The notes under the pieces were generated by a model, which worked only from the letters and a program-made list of their open reading frames with translations, was not told where the DNA came from and ran no database searches. DNA of 64,000 bases, taken from the NCBI RefSeq assembly GCF_002258215.1, contig NZ_NEFY01000008.1, forward strand, positions 62,001 through 126,000, written 5' to 3'. How positions within the stretch are numbered: position 1 is the stretch's first letter; the number at the start of each line of letters is the position of its first letter. This stretch comes from Marinobacter vinifirmus. GTDB lineage: Bacteria; Pseudomonadota; Gammaproteobacteria; Pseudomonadales; Oleiphilaceae. This document shows positions 43,946 to 52,958 of the stretch, in pieces. Made by a program: the position numbers and the translations under genes.

Positions 43946-44745
43946 TCATTGCCTCCGCTTTCAGCATTTTCGCGGTAGGAGGCCGGCAGTTCCGTGGCGT
44001 ATTCCTTGCCAACGTCAATCAGCATGACATCCCTCAGTATGTTGCGGCCGATCAGCACTTCGTGGGTCAGGTTGGTGCGATCTGCCAGGGTGAACTCCGC
44101 CACTTGCTGGTGGTCGCCGATGGCAAACTGCAGCTCGACCACAACGCGGCGTTCGGCTTCATCGGCGGCCGACTGGATGATGCGTACCCGGCGGGAGATT
44201 TCCCGTTCCAGGGTAATCCACTGTTCGTAGTCGGTGCCCGGCACCGGCACGTCAAAGCGTACCCAGTTGCTGCCATCCCGTTCGAAGCGTTTGATGTTTT
44301 GGGCGTGGATAGAGGAGGTTTCGGCGCCGCTGTCGATACGGGCGGTGTAAATCAGCCCCGGGTCAGCCAGGTAGAATTTTTCCACCTCGCCCACAATCAC
44401 CTTGCCCTTCAGGCGGTCTGCGCGGCCGGTGTCTTTGGGGATTGGCGGGCATACTTTTTCTTTAACCGGCGGACACACGGGTTTTTCAACCTGGGTGGCG
44501 ATGGCATCCAGGATGGTCTGGGTAGACTGGCGGTTATCGGTAAGCAGCTGGTTGTGCCGAACGTTGGCGTTTTCTTCCATGGTAACCAGTGTGGAGCGCT
44601 GGGTTTTTACCGTGGCGCGAACGTCTTCAAGCCCATCCTTGGGAACCATAAGGTAGCGGTCTGTGGAGCAGCCCGCCAAGGCTACAGCGAGCCCGGTAAT
44701 GGCCAGAAAGGTAAGTGTACGGGCTTTCGGAAACCTGTAACCCAT
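43942..44745 (-). CDS. Retropepsin-like aspartic protease lipoprotein (PF05618 type)
   Basis: A 267-aa lipoprotein starting MGYRFPKARTLTFLAITGLA with lipobox LAGC at Cys26. A coiled or linker region (about 35-105) contains two CPP motifs. The C-terminal domain (about 115-260) is of the 'ATP-dependent zinc protease' family, whose fold is a single-domain aspartic protease: Asp138-Ser-Gly in YTARIDSGAETSSIHA, and IGRNILRDVMLIDVG near the end. The start at 44745 has AGGGGA upstream and gives a proper signal peptide; an in-frame ATG 36 bp further up does not. First gene of the operon with the 7TM and ATP-grasp genes. Confidence 0.88.
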   Translation of the reverse strand: MGYRFPKARTLTFLAITGLAVALAGCSTDRYLMVPKDGLEDVRATVKTQRSTLVTMEENANVRHNQLLTDNRQSTQTILDAIATQVEKPVCPPVKEKVCPPIPKDTGRADRLKGKVIVGEVEKFYLADPGLIYTARIDSGAETSSIHAQNIKRFERDGSNWVRFDVPVPGTDYEQWITLEREISRRVRIIQSAADEAERRVVVELQFAIGDHQQVAEFTLADRTNLTHEVLIGRNILRDVMLIDVGKEYATELPASYRENAESGGNE

Positions 44746-44869
44746 GAATATCCCCTGAAACGGCTGCCCGCCGGTGGTCATAAAGCGGTAGCGTTGGATG
44801 TGTTGTCGGTCAGGCGGGGAAGTATACTACAAGCATCTGTGTGTTGACTTTACAGATGGTTAAGGCGCT

Positions 44870-45256
44870 TTAGCCGGCAAAAAACGGACCCTGACCGAGC
44901 GGGGTTTCCGCCCTCAGGTATTCCTGGATCACCGGCGAACAGTTGAGGTAGAACAGCAGCAATTCCCGCTGAATATCCTGGTCCTGGGTGCGTGCTGCAA
45001 AGCTGATCACCTGCTTGAGCGAGTGGTCACTGGCGGCGGTGTCGTCCGGCACAACAAAGCTTTTGCCGTAGCGCGCACGTAGCAGCGAGGTCAGGCGCTC
45101 CAGGTGGAACTCGCCGGTGTGGGTAATGTGAGGTAGTAGCCGTACACCGTGAGACACGCCTGCACCGCCGGGATACAGCCCGTCTCCGCGCTGGCCATCG
45201 GCGCCATCGCTGTGCAGAAATTCTGCTCCCAGTTTTCTCCAGAGTTCCTTCAACAT
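44870..45256 (-). CDS. Conserved-looking hypothetical protein, 128 aa
   Basis: Soluble protein beginning MLKELWRKLGAEFLHSDGAD. The rest is unremarkable: GEFHLERLTSLLRARYGKSF then VISFAARTQDQDIQRELLLF. There is no signal peptide, no membrane segment and no motif I recognise. AAGGACAGGAG precedes the ATG. It is 125 bp upstream of the protease-7TM-ligase operon on the same strand, so it could be co-transcribed, but a link is not shown. Confidence 0.68.
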   Translation of the reverse strand: MLKELWRKLGAEFLHSDGADGQRGDGLYPGGAGVSHGVRLLPHITHTGEFHLERLTSLLRARYGKSFVVPDDTAASDHSLKQVISFAARTQDQDIQRELLLFYLNCSPVIQEYLRAETPLGQGPFFAG

Positions 45257-45480
45257 GCTCCTGTCCTTGCCAGTGAGCGCAACACGAGAAAGGTTTTGAT
45301 TAACCTTTAATCCGTTTTAGATGAATTTACGGCGGGCGTCCAGCAACAGATCTATACAATTTCTTTAATTGCCAAACAGTCGATACCCGATTTGCGTGGT
45401 GGTTCCGCCACCGTAACAAGCTTGTGGCAATCAGGTACACTCTCGGGTTTGATGGTTCCCGTATCAAGGAGTTCAATCTT

Positions 45481-46902
45481 GTGACAGACGTACTCATCCG
45501 GGCAATGGCTGATCGCCCCGAGTGGATGGCGGGCTGGTTTCTGGGGCTGATTGCGGCCTGTGTTGTTCTGCTGGTGCTGACGCTGTGGGCGCTGTTCAGG
45601 CTTAAGGCCGGGCAGCAGCATACTGGCGCCCTTCACAGCCAGCAGGTTCAGCACCTGGAGCAGTCGCTGACAGAGCAGAGAACGCGGTCGGCAAAGCTGG
45701 AAGCAGCGATAGAAGGCTGGCGTAACCAGGTCACCGAACTGAAAGCCGATCTGCGGGAGCAGCAGGTAACCCTGGATAAAGAACGCCGCAATGCCAATGA
45801 AAAGCTGGAACTGCTGGAACGCAACCGGGATGCCCTTAAGCAGGAATTCGAGAACCTGGCCAACCGCATTTTCGACCAGAAGAGCGAGCGCTTCAGCCAG
45901 CAGTCCAGAACCAGCCTGGATTCCTTGCTCAACCCGTTCCGCGACCAGTTACAGGACTTCCGCAAACGGGTAGAGGACGTTTACACCACAGAAACCCGCG
46001 ACCGCCAGGCCCTGCGCAGCGAGATTAAATCCCTGCAGGAGCTGAACCGGCAGATTACAGAAGAAGCCGCCAACCTGACCCGGGCCCTGAAAGGGGACAA
46101 GAAAGTGCAGGGCAACTGGGGCGAACTGATTCTGGAGCGGGTGCTGGAGCGCTCGGGCCTGCGCAAGGGCGTGGAGTATGAAACCCAGGGCAGCTACCGG
46201 GATGACGACAACCAGCTGCTGCGCCCGGATGTGATTGTGCACCTGCCAGACCAGCGCAACCTGGTGATCGACTCCAAGGTTTCGCTGGTGGCTTATCAGC
46301 AATGGGTGGTGGCAGAGGCGGACAGCGCCCGTGAAGAGGCCCTTAAACAGCACGTAGAAGCCGTGCGCAACCACATCCGAACCCTGAGCGAGAAAGACTA
46401 CAGCCAGCTGAATGGCCTGCATTCACCGGACTTTGTATTTTTGTTCATGCCCATTGAGCCGGCTTTTGTGGCAGCATTCCAGCAGGACGAGAACCTGTTC
46501 GCGGAAGCCTTCGAGCGAAAGATTATTGTGGTGACACCCACCACCTTGCTGGCCACCCTGCGGACAATCGAGAACATCTGGCGGTACGAACGGCAAAGCC
46601 AGAATGCCCGGCGCATTGCCGACAGGGCCAGCGCGGTGTACGACAAACTGCGGGTGTTTGTGGAAGCTATGGAGCGTTTGGGCAGCCAGCTGCACACCGC
46701 GCAGGGCACCTACGACAACGCCATGAATACCCTGACCCGTGGCCGCGGTAACTTGATTTCCCAGGCCAACCGGTTTGTGGAGCTGGGCGTGCGGGTCAAA
46801 AAAGAGTTGCCCAAAAGTATTACGGAACAGGCTGAGGTAGATGCGGACGACCCTTACGAGCCCGATGAGCCTGAAGACAGCACAGAGAAGACTCAGGAGT
46901 AG
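45481..46902 (+). CDS. rmuC: DNA recombination protein RmuC
   Basis: Inner-membrane-anchored nuclease-like protein that limits inversions at short inverted repeats. 473 aa: one N-terminal helix (WFLGLIAACVVLLVLTLWAL), a long coiled coil (about 45-150), and a C-terminal nuclease-like domain with KVQGNWGELILERVLERSGL, NLVIDSKVSLVAYQQW and a tail of acidic residues. The GTG at 45481 was chosen because AAGGAG precedes it by about 10 bp; an in-frame ATG at 45424 lacks one. It is followed 4 bp later by a small secreted-protein gene. Confidence 0.93.
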   Translation: MTDVLIRAMADRPEWMAGWFLGLIAACVVLLVLTLWALFRLKAGQQHTGALHSQQVQHLEQSLTEQRTRSAKLEAAIEGWRNQVTELKADLREQQVTLDKERRNANEKLELLERNRDALKQEFENLANRIFDQKSERFSQQSRTSLDSLLNPFRDQLQDFRKRVEDVYTTETRDRQALRSEIKSLQELNRQITEEAANLTRALKGDKKVQGNWGELILERVLERSGLRKGVEYETQGSYRDDDNQLLRPDVIVHLPDQRNLVIDSKVSLVAYQQWVVAEADSAREEALKQHVEAVRNHIRTLSEKDYSQLNGLHSPDFVFLFMPIEPAFVAAFQQDENLFAEAFERKIIVVTPTTLLATLRTIENIWRYERQSQNARRIADRASAVYDKLRVFVEAMERLGSQLHTAQGTYDNAMNTLTRGRGNLISQANRFVELGVRVKKELPKSITEQAEVDADDPYEPDEPEDSTEKTQE

Positions 46903-46906
46903 CAGA

Positions 46907-47788
46907 ATGTTGGTATCGAACAAGCGGCAAGCGCTGGCAAAGCGTTCATGGCTGGCCGGCCTGGTGCTGTCTTCCGCGCTGGCGGCCTTTTCCGGACAGG
47001 CGTTTGCCCTGGAGCCCGAGCATGAAATCCGCCGGCTGATGCTGGCCACCGAAGCGGCCGTGCAGGCTGACAACTGGGCCGAGGCCGGCGAGTTCCTGAA
47101 CCGCCTGCAGGCGATGGAAGGTGAGAAACCGGCGGAGTACCACTATTATCGCGGCCGCGCAATGCTCAAGGCCAATCACCTGAATGAAGCCCGGGCGGCA
47201 CTGGAAACCTACGTGAGTCAGGCGGGCGCAGAAGGCCAGCATTATCAGGAATCCCTGAAGCTGATTACCGATATCGAGAAGGTAAACCGGGATAACGTAC
47301 GCGCTCTGACTGAAGGCGCTGCGCAGGTAGAAGAGCCGGTTGCCGTGATCGAACCGGCCGGACAGGAAAGCCTGAAAACCCTGCGCCAGCTGTACCTGGC
47401 CAGAACGGACCGGGAAGCGCTGGTTATTCACCTGAATGCGGTGCTGGATACCGCAGGCTGGCGAAGGGACAAAACCGTGGTGCGGCTGGACCGGCCTGCC
47501 GACATTCAGTACCAGGTGACGATTGATAACAGCAACGTGAATGTCCAGGAGATTCGCCGGGAGCTGGATAACAGCTTTGTGCGTAAAACCGGCGTGTTGC
47601 CTGTGTTCGGTGTAAACCCTCAGCTGCGCTGGGATTGCGAGCCCGCTGTCGCCGCCTGCTGGGTATACGACCCGAGGGACGGCTCCCGCCTGTTCCAGAT
47701 GGCCCAGAACCAGGACAAAGCCCGGGAGGCGGCCCAGACCCTGGGTAGGCTAATTCGTAACCTGCAACAGGGCCGTTCTGGCTCCTGA
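46907..47788 (+). CDS. Secreted TPR-like protein, unknown
   Basis: A 293-aa protein with a signal peptide (LAGLVLSSALAAFSGQAFA, cleavage near residue 34). Residues about 40-130 form helical pairs with TPR character, including YHYYRGRAMLKANHLNEARA. The C-terminal part, WRRDKTVVRLDRPADIQYQV to VFGVNPQLRWDCEPAVAACW, is more beta-like with two cysteines that could pair. The ATG at 46907 has GGAG 6 bp upstream. It is 4 bp after rmuC and so is likely co-transcribed. No catalytic motif. Confidence 0.72.
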   Translation: MLVSNKRQALAKRSWLAGLVLSSALAAFSGQAFALEPEHEIRRLMLATEAAVQADNWAEAGEFLNRLQAMEGEKPAEYHYYRGRAMLKANHLNEARAALETYVSQAGAEGQHYQESLKLITDIEKVNRDNVRALTEGAAQVEEPVAVIEPAGQESLKTLRQLYLARTDREALVIHLNAVLDTAGWRRDKTVVRLDRPADIQYQVTIDNSNVNVQEIRRELDNSFVRKTGVLPVFGVNPQLRWDCEPAVAACWVYDPRDGSRLFQMAQNQDKAREAAQTLGRLIRNLQQGRSGS

Positions 47789-47795
47789 GCGGGAA

Positions 47796-48827
47796 TTATT
47801 GCACCAGGTCGCCCCGTTCGCCTTCCCGCCAGGCGCCCGGGGTAACCCCGGTCCACTTCTTGAAGGCCCGGTGGAAGGTGGAGGGCTCGGTAAAACCCAC
47901 TCTCTCGGCAATATCGTTAATCGGCAACTCCTGATGGCTCAGATAGTAGATGGCCATATCCCGCCGCAGTAAATCCTTGATCTCCTGAAACGACGTGTTT
48001 TCCTGCTTCAGCCTTCGGCGCAGGGTTTGCGGGCTGGTGTGCAACTCCTGGGCAATCCAGTCGAAATCCGGCATGGGCCTGGAAAAATCCCGGCCAATCA
48101 GGCCCCGGATGCGGCCGGTCCAGGTGTTGCTTTCATCCGGCCGGGATAGCAGGTCCGCAGGAGACGTTTTCAGAAATTGCCGCATCTCCGGCTTGTCCCG
48201 GATCACCGGGGCAGACAAAAAGCGCTTGCTGAAGGTGAGGGCGGTGCAATCAGAGTCAAAGCTCAGCGGGCAGTGGAAGATATGGCGGTACTCATCGCCA
48301 TGCTCCGGCCGCGGGTAGTTGAACTCGGCTTTCTCCAGTTCCACCGGCTGGCCGATCAGCCAGCTGCCTAAGCGGTGCCAGATCACCAGAATGCTTTCCC
48401 GAAGGTAGTAGTCCGGATCGTGTATTTCACCTTCGATTCGCGTCACCAGCCGGGCGCTGTCTGCGCCCACTTCCAGCTCCATGGCCACCATGGGTTCGAA
48501 CAGGCGGGAGAACTGGAATGCCCGCTGGTACACCTCTTCCAGGGTCTGGCAATCAATCACCAGCGCACACATGGTGGCAAAGGTGCCTGAGTGGGCCCGG
48601 CGAGGGCCAAGGGCCATGAACTCATCACCGGTGCGGTTCCAGATAACCTGCATCAGCCGGCTGAACTGATCACTGCTGACCCGCGCTTTCTCGATACGCA
48701 ACAAATCCGGCGAGATACCGGCTTCCTGCAACAACTCGTGCACATCCAGCCCCAGCCTTTGTGCGCCGGACAGGGATGCTTCAACAAAGTGTTTGGAAAC
48801 CGTGAGGGTAGACATAACCTGAGCCAA
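47796..48827 (-). CDS. AraC-family transcriptional regulator
   Basis: A 343-aa regulator: a large N-terminal ligand or dimer domain (about 15-210) of the arabinose-binding-like type, and a C-terminal double helix-turn-helix (about 235-335), with DFDWIAQELHTSPQTLRRRL and INDIAERVGFTEPSTFHRAF. It stands divergent to a class III CoA-transferase gene with 177 bp between them and probably controls it. Inducer unknown; organisms of this kind use such regulators for carnitine or fatty-acid-related compounds. Confidence 0.93.
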   Translation of the reverse strand: MAQVMSTLTVSKHFVEASLSGAQRLGLDVHELLQEAGISPDLLRIEKARVSSDQFSRLMQVIWNRTGDEFMALGPRRAHSGTFATMCALVIDCQTLEEVYQRAFQFSRLFEPMVAMELEVGADSARLVTRIEGEIHDPDYYLRESILVIWHRLGSWLIGQPVELEKAEFNYPRPEHGDEYRHIFHCPLSFDSDCTALTFSKRFLSAPVIRDKPEMRQFLKTSPADLLSRPDESNTWTGRIRGLIGRDFSRPMPDFDWIAQELHTSPQTLRRRLKQENTSFQEIKDLLRRDMAIYYLSHQELPINDIAERVGFTEPSTFHRAFKKWTGVTPGAWREGERGDLVQ

Positions 48828-49004
48828 AATTAAAAACGTGTTTCATCATAAGTGGCCGGCGCCACAATGCAACCACCTGATTTGCTGGCAATTGGAAGAA
48901 ACTGCCAATAGGAATGAAGTAACCGGCAGTTGGCCCTGCCGGCAAAACCCGTCAGCATGATGCACAGTAACCCTATACCCATAACAACGAGAAGGAGCAC
49001 CTCT

Positions 49005-50069
49005 ATGCCCGGCCCACTGAGCACCCTGAAAGTCCTGGATTTTAGCACCCTGCTGCCCGGCCCCTACGCCACCATGATGCTGGCGGATATGGGCGCCGAA
49101 GTGCTGAGGGTAGAAGCCCCCGACCGGGTAGACCTGGCCAAGGTAATGCCGCCCTTTGATGGCAAGTTCAGCACCACATTTTCTTACCTGAGCCGCGGCA
49201 AACAAACCCAGCAGCTCAATCTTAAACAACCGGAAAGCGTGGAGAAGATCAAGGAATTGGTGAAGGACTACGACATCGTGGTGGAGCAGTTCCGCCCCGG
49301 TGTAATGGACCGCCTGGGCGTGGGTTATGAAACCCTGAAAGCCATCAACCCGAAACTGATCTACTGTGCCATCACCGGCTATGGCCAGACCGGCCCCTAC
49401 AAAGACCGCGCCGGCCACGACATCAACTACCTGGCCATTTCCGGTGTTGCCAGCCACTGCGGCCGCGCCGACAGCGGTCCGCCCCCCATGGGTATCCAGA
49501 TTGCCGACGTAGCCGGCGGCTCCCACCACGCCGTTATGGGCATTCTCGCCGCCGTCATCCAGCGCCAGCAAACCGGGCAGGGTGCCTTCATCGACATCAG
49601 CATGACCGACGCCGCCTTTGCCCTGAATGCCATGGCCGGTGCCGCCGCACTGGCTGGCGGTGTAGAGCAGAAACCCGAAGGCGGTATGCTCAATGGCGGT
49701 ACTTTCTACGACTACTACCAGACCAGCGATGGCCGTTGGTTGTCTGTGGGAAGCCTGGAGCCGCAATTCTCGGCGCGGTTGTGTGATGCGTTGGGCATCA
49801 GCGAAATGAAGAGCTTTGCCCTGAGCCAGAACCCGGAGCATCAGCAAAGGCTGAAAGCGGCGATTAAAGAGAAGATTGCCGGGAAAACGTTTGCCGAGTG
49901 GCGGGAGGTTTTTGCAGAGGTGGATGCCTGTGTGGAGCCGGTGTTGACGATTGAGGAGGCGGCAGAGCATCCGCAGATTGTGGCGCGGGGGATGGTGGTT
50001 GAGAAAGCCAGGGGGGATGGTGTGGGGCAAAGGCAGTTGGGGGGCCCAATCCGGTTCAGTTCGCCCTGA
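49005..50069 (+). CDS. Class III CoA-transferase / alpha-methylacyl-CoA racemase family (CaiB/BaiF)
   Basis: A 354-aa enzyme moving CoA between acids or racemising 2-methylacyl-CoA. Family features: LKVLDFSTLLPGPYATMMLADMG at the start, AEVLRVEAPDR, the YCAITGYGQTGPYKDRAGHD region with the catalytic Asp, and GGTFYDYYQTSDGRWLSVGS. The ATG at 49005 has GAAGGAGCACCTCT upstream; 25 more codons are open before it but have no ribosome site. The length is typical of racemase-like members. It is divergent from the AraC regulator. Substrate not predictable. Confidence 0.92.
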   Translation: MPGPLSTLKVLDFSTLLPGPYATMMLADMGAEVLRVEAPDRVDLAKVMPPFDGKFSTTFSYLSRGKQTQQLNLKQPESVEKIKELVKDYDIVVEQFRPGVMDRLGVGYETLKAINPKLIYCAITGYGQTGPYKDRAGHDINYLAISGVASHCGRADSGPPPMGIQIADVAGGSHHAVMGILAAVIQRQQTGQGAFIDISMTDAAFALNAMAGAAALAGGVEQKPEGGMLNGGTFYDYYQTSDGRWLSVGSLEPQFSARLCDALGISEMKSFALSQNPEHQQRLKAAIKEKIAGKTFAEWREVFAEVDACVEPVLTIEEAAEHPQIVARGMVVEKARGDGVGQRQLGGPIRFSSP

Positions 50070-50135
50070 AATTACGGAGGGCGATTCGCCGCTACTTTCG
50101 GTAAAAATTAACGTCCTCTGCTAATTTGAGATAGT

Positions 50136-50153
50136 GAGCCAGTTCACTGGCTC
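50136..50153. promoter_or_regulatory. 18-bp inverted repeat upstream of the acylase gene
   Basis: GAGCCAGT-TC-ACTGGCTC, a perfect 8-bp inverted repeat, ends 30 bp before the acylase ATG. It could be an operator or a small RNA hairpin at the 5' end of the message. No known regulator consensus was recognised. Confidence 0.45.
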
Positions 50154-50183
50154 CTATCCAATAATTACAATGGACGACTCATT

Positions 50184-52826
50184 ATGAAATGGCTATGCGC
50201 TCGCTCTAGACACGCCCATCCAGGCGTGTTGAAAGTTGCTGGAGTAGTACTTGCCTCCAGTATCATGTTGGTTGGTTGTTTTGATGGCAGCTCATCGGGT
50301 TCCGGCTCGAGTGTCGACGAAACGCTCTTCCCCGCAGACGGCAAGTTCAATGCCACCATTCGCAGAACCACCAATGGTGTACCTCATGTAAAGGCCGACA
50401 ACCTTGCATCGGCCGCTTTCGGAGCCGGTTATGCCCAAACACAGGATAATGTGTGTTTGCTGGCGGAGGCGATCGTCAAAGCCAGGAGCGAAAGGGCGAA
50501 GTACTTCGGGCCTGGGCCGGGCGATATCAATATCATCAACGATTTCAGTTTCAAGGCCCAGAAAATATTGAGCGGCGCCGAAGCTGAGTATCCTAATCTC
50601 AGCAGTGAGACAAGAGCGTTGATAGAGGGATTCGCTGCCGGGTACAACAAATATGTGAAAGAGACAGAGCCCGGTAATTTGCCCCCGGAGTGTCGTAATC
50701 AACCTTGGGTGAAAGAAATTACACCGGTTGATCTGTTTGCGCATTATCGGATTGTTGGCCAGTATGCCAGTGGCGCGTTGTTTGCCACAGGAGCTGTATT
50801 CCTGGCTGTGCCGGACGGAGAATCACCTTTCCCGGCACCGGTCATGGATGCGGTGTCGCAGGATACCTCTTCCGACAAGAGGCTTCGGAAACTGGTTGCG
50901 AACGCAGCTTCCAATGCGGCCAGCCAAATCGATTATCAGGACTTTGGGCTTGGTAGCAACGCTTGGGGTGTTGGCGGAGACCTGACGGAGCAGGGGAAAG
51001 GTGCCTTGTTAGCAAACCCGCATTTTCCCTACACTGGCCACAGGAGGCTATACCAAGTCCAGATGACCGTCCCCGGCTATTTGAATGCTAACGGAGCGGG
51101 ACTCCTGGGTACGGCGATTCCATTGATTAATTTCAATGAAAATCTGGCCTGGTCTCATACGGTAACCACAAGCCGCCGTTTTACGTTGTATGAACTGCAA
51201 CTCAAAGACGGCGATAACTTTACTTACCTGAAGGATGGCCAGGAGCGGCCCATAACCTCAGAAACATACAGAATCGAGGTTAACAACGGCTCCCCAACAC
51301 CAACTATCCTCGAGAAAACGTTCTATTTCTCAGAGTATGGCCCCATGCTGGCTGCCGATGCGGTAACCAGTGGCGGTCTCCCAGCTTGGGGGGCAACGGG
51401 TACCGCATATACCTACCGGGATGCGAATGCATCCACGCAGAGGCTACTGGACACCTGGCTGCAAATGAGCCGCGCCAGTACTTTGGCTGAGTTTCAACAA
51501 GTGTTCCAGAATTGCGGGACCACCTTCTGGACGAATACCACCTACACGGACGATCAGGGCAACGCCTACTACATTGACAGCAGTTCGGTGCCGCATCTGT
51601 CGGATGCCGCGCTGGCTGTTGTAGATTTTAAGCGAAAGGTCAGCCCTGCGTACAACCAGTTATTTAAGGCTGGCCTGACTTTGTTGGATGGGAGCAAATC
51701 CCGCGATGATTGGGTAGAGGGTGAGTGTGGTGGTTTGGTGCCCTATGACAAGCGGCCTCAGTTACTTCGTACTGATTGGGTGCAAAACTCCAATGACAGT
51801 TACTGGGCAACTAACCCGGATGCTTTCCTGACTGGGTTTTCTCCTCTGTTCGGCTCTGAAGAAACGCCTCTGAATCCAAGAACCCGTATCGGTATCAAAA
51901 TGTTGCAGAATCCATCTGATCCGGGATATGCAGACGGCGCGCCGGCTGGGCAGGACGGCAAATTTGGGGCGATCGATCTGATCAGTGTGATTTACAACAA
52001 CCGTACCTGGTACGCGGAGGAGTTCCTGCCCGAATTGCGGAACCGTTGTACGTTGATTGGTAGCGACCCCGTGAATCTCTCGGGCGGTGGCTCCAGAACT
52101 GTGGGCGAGGCCTGTGACGTCTTGCAAGGTTGGAACGGCGTTTATGATGTGGATAGCGTTGGTGCCCACGTTTTCCGGGTATTTATTGCTAACTACCGGG
52201 ATAGTTTTGGGGCGGACTTGACCGTTCCGTTTGATCCGAGCGCCCCTGTTGCAACGCCCGCCTCACCGTCAGAAGCCGCCAAAGGTACGGCGAATGACGC
52301 AATGTTGATTGCACTTGCAGACGGGCTTGAAGCACTGGATTCTGTCGGAATTGCCTACGATGTGGCGCTCGGTGAGGTGCAATACTATCAGCCGAGCGGT
52401 GGTGTGCCGCCTGGTGGTGCTCCAGTTGAGCAGCTTCAGTCGTTTCCTTGGCATGGTGGTGACGGGACTATCGATGGCGCCTTTAATGCGATTGGTGTAG
52501 TGGCCTCGCCGGTTGCCGAAGACACGGTGTTTCCAAGGATTGCGCCTTCGACCATTGATAACACGGCGGGGCTGTCCGATCAGCCAGGCGAAGGGTGGGT
52601 GATGGCTCGGGGTACCAGTTGGCATTTTGGACTGGAGTTCACAGACGAGGGCCCTCAGGCCTATGGACTGGTGAGCTACTCTCAGTCGAGTGATGAGGGG
52701 TCCCCTTACTTCAATGATCAGGGGTTGCGGTATTCTGAGAAGGATTATCGGAAGCTGTATTTCAGTGATGATGAGATTGAAGCAAACCTGATTCCTAATG
52801 GGGCAATAACTATTTCGGCTGACTGA
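50184..52826 (+). CDS. Penicillin-acylase-family lipoprotein (Ntn hydrolase)
   Basis: An 880-aa amidase of the penicillin acylase / acyl-homoserine-lactone acylase family, exported as a lipoprotein (lipobox LVGC, Cys32). Such enzymes mature by autocleavage at an internal Ser. Here Ser258 in DFGLGSNAWGVGG is the expected nucleophile, with a spacer before it. The beta chain contains LLANPHFPYTGHRRLYQVQM and the oxyanion Asn region. The C-terminal half is longer than in minimal family members. Plausible substrates are N-acyl-homoserine lactones or other N-acyl amides. A convergent lipase-like lipoprotein lies next to it. Confidence 0.9.
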   Translation: MKWLCARSRHAHPGVLKVAGVVLASSIMLVGCFDGSSSGSGSSVDETLFPADGKFNATIRRTTNGVPHVKADNLASAAFGAGYAQTQDNVCLLAEAIVKARSERAKYFGPGPGDINIINDFSFKAQKILSGAEAEYPNLSSETRALIEGFAAGYNKYVKETEPGNLPPECRNQPWVKEITPVDLFAHYRIVGQYASGALFATGAVFLAVPDGESPFPAPVMDAVSQDTSSDKRLRKLVANAASNAASQIDYQDFGLGSNAWGVGGDLTEQGKGALLANPHFPYTGHRRLYQVQMTVPGYLNANGAGLLGTAIPLINFNENLAWSHTVTTSRRFTLYELQLKDGDNFTYLKDGQERPITSETYRIEVNNGSPTPTILEKTFYFSEYGPMLAADAVTSGGLPAWGATGTAYTYRDANASTQRLLDTWLQMSRASTLAEFQQVFQNCGTTFWTNTTYTDDQGNAYYIDSSSVPHLSDAALAVVDFKRKVSPAYNQLFKAGLTLLDGSKSRDDWVEGECGGLVPYDKRPQLLRTDWVQNSNDSYWATNPDAFLTGFSPLFGSEETPLNPRTRIGIKMLQNPSDPGYADGAPAGQDGKFGAIDLISVIYNNRTWYAEEFLPELRNRCTLIGSDPVNLSGGGSRTVGEACDVLQGWNGVYDVDSVGAHVFRVFIANYRDSFGADLTVPFDPSAPVATPASPSEAAKGTANDAMLIALADGLEALDSVGIAYDVALGEVQYYQPSGGVPPGGAPVEQLQSFPWHGGDGTIDGAFNAIGVVASPVAEDTVFPRIAPSTIDNTAGLSDQPGEGWVMARGTSWHFGLEFTDEGPQAYGLVSYSQSSDEGSPYFNDQGLRYSEKDYRKLYFSDDEIEANLIPNGAITISAD

Positions 52827-52896
52827 GCTTGAGAGTATGTATATGAAACAGGGGGGATTTCACCCCACTGTTTCATAACTTGTAATGTATAAAAAG

Positions 52897-52925
52897 AAGA
52901 AGGGAGCGTATGGCGCTCCCTTCTT
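52897..52925. terminator. Convergent terminator between acylase and lipase genes
   Basis: AAGAAGGGAGCG/CGCTCCCTTCTT, a perfect 12-bp stem with a 5-nt loop, is flanked by an A run and T-containing sequence, so it can terminate from both sides. A second hairpin, GAAACAGGGGGGA with CCCCACTGTTTC, lies at about 52846-52875. Confidence 0.82.
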
Positions 52926-52958
52926 AGTCATTAAGCGGAAAAAACCGCTATTACTCGA

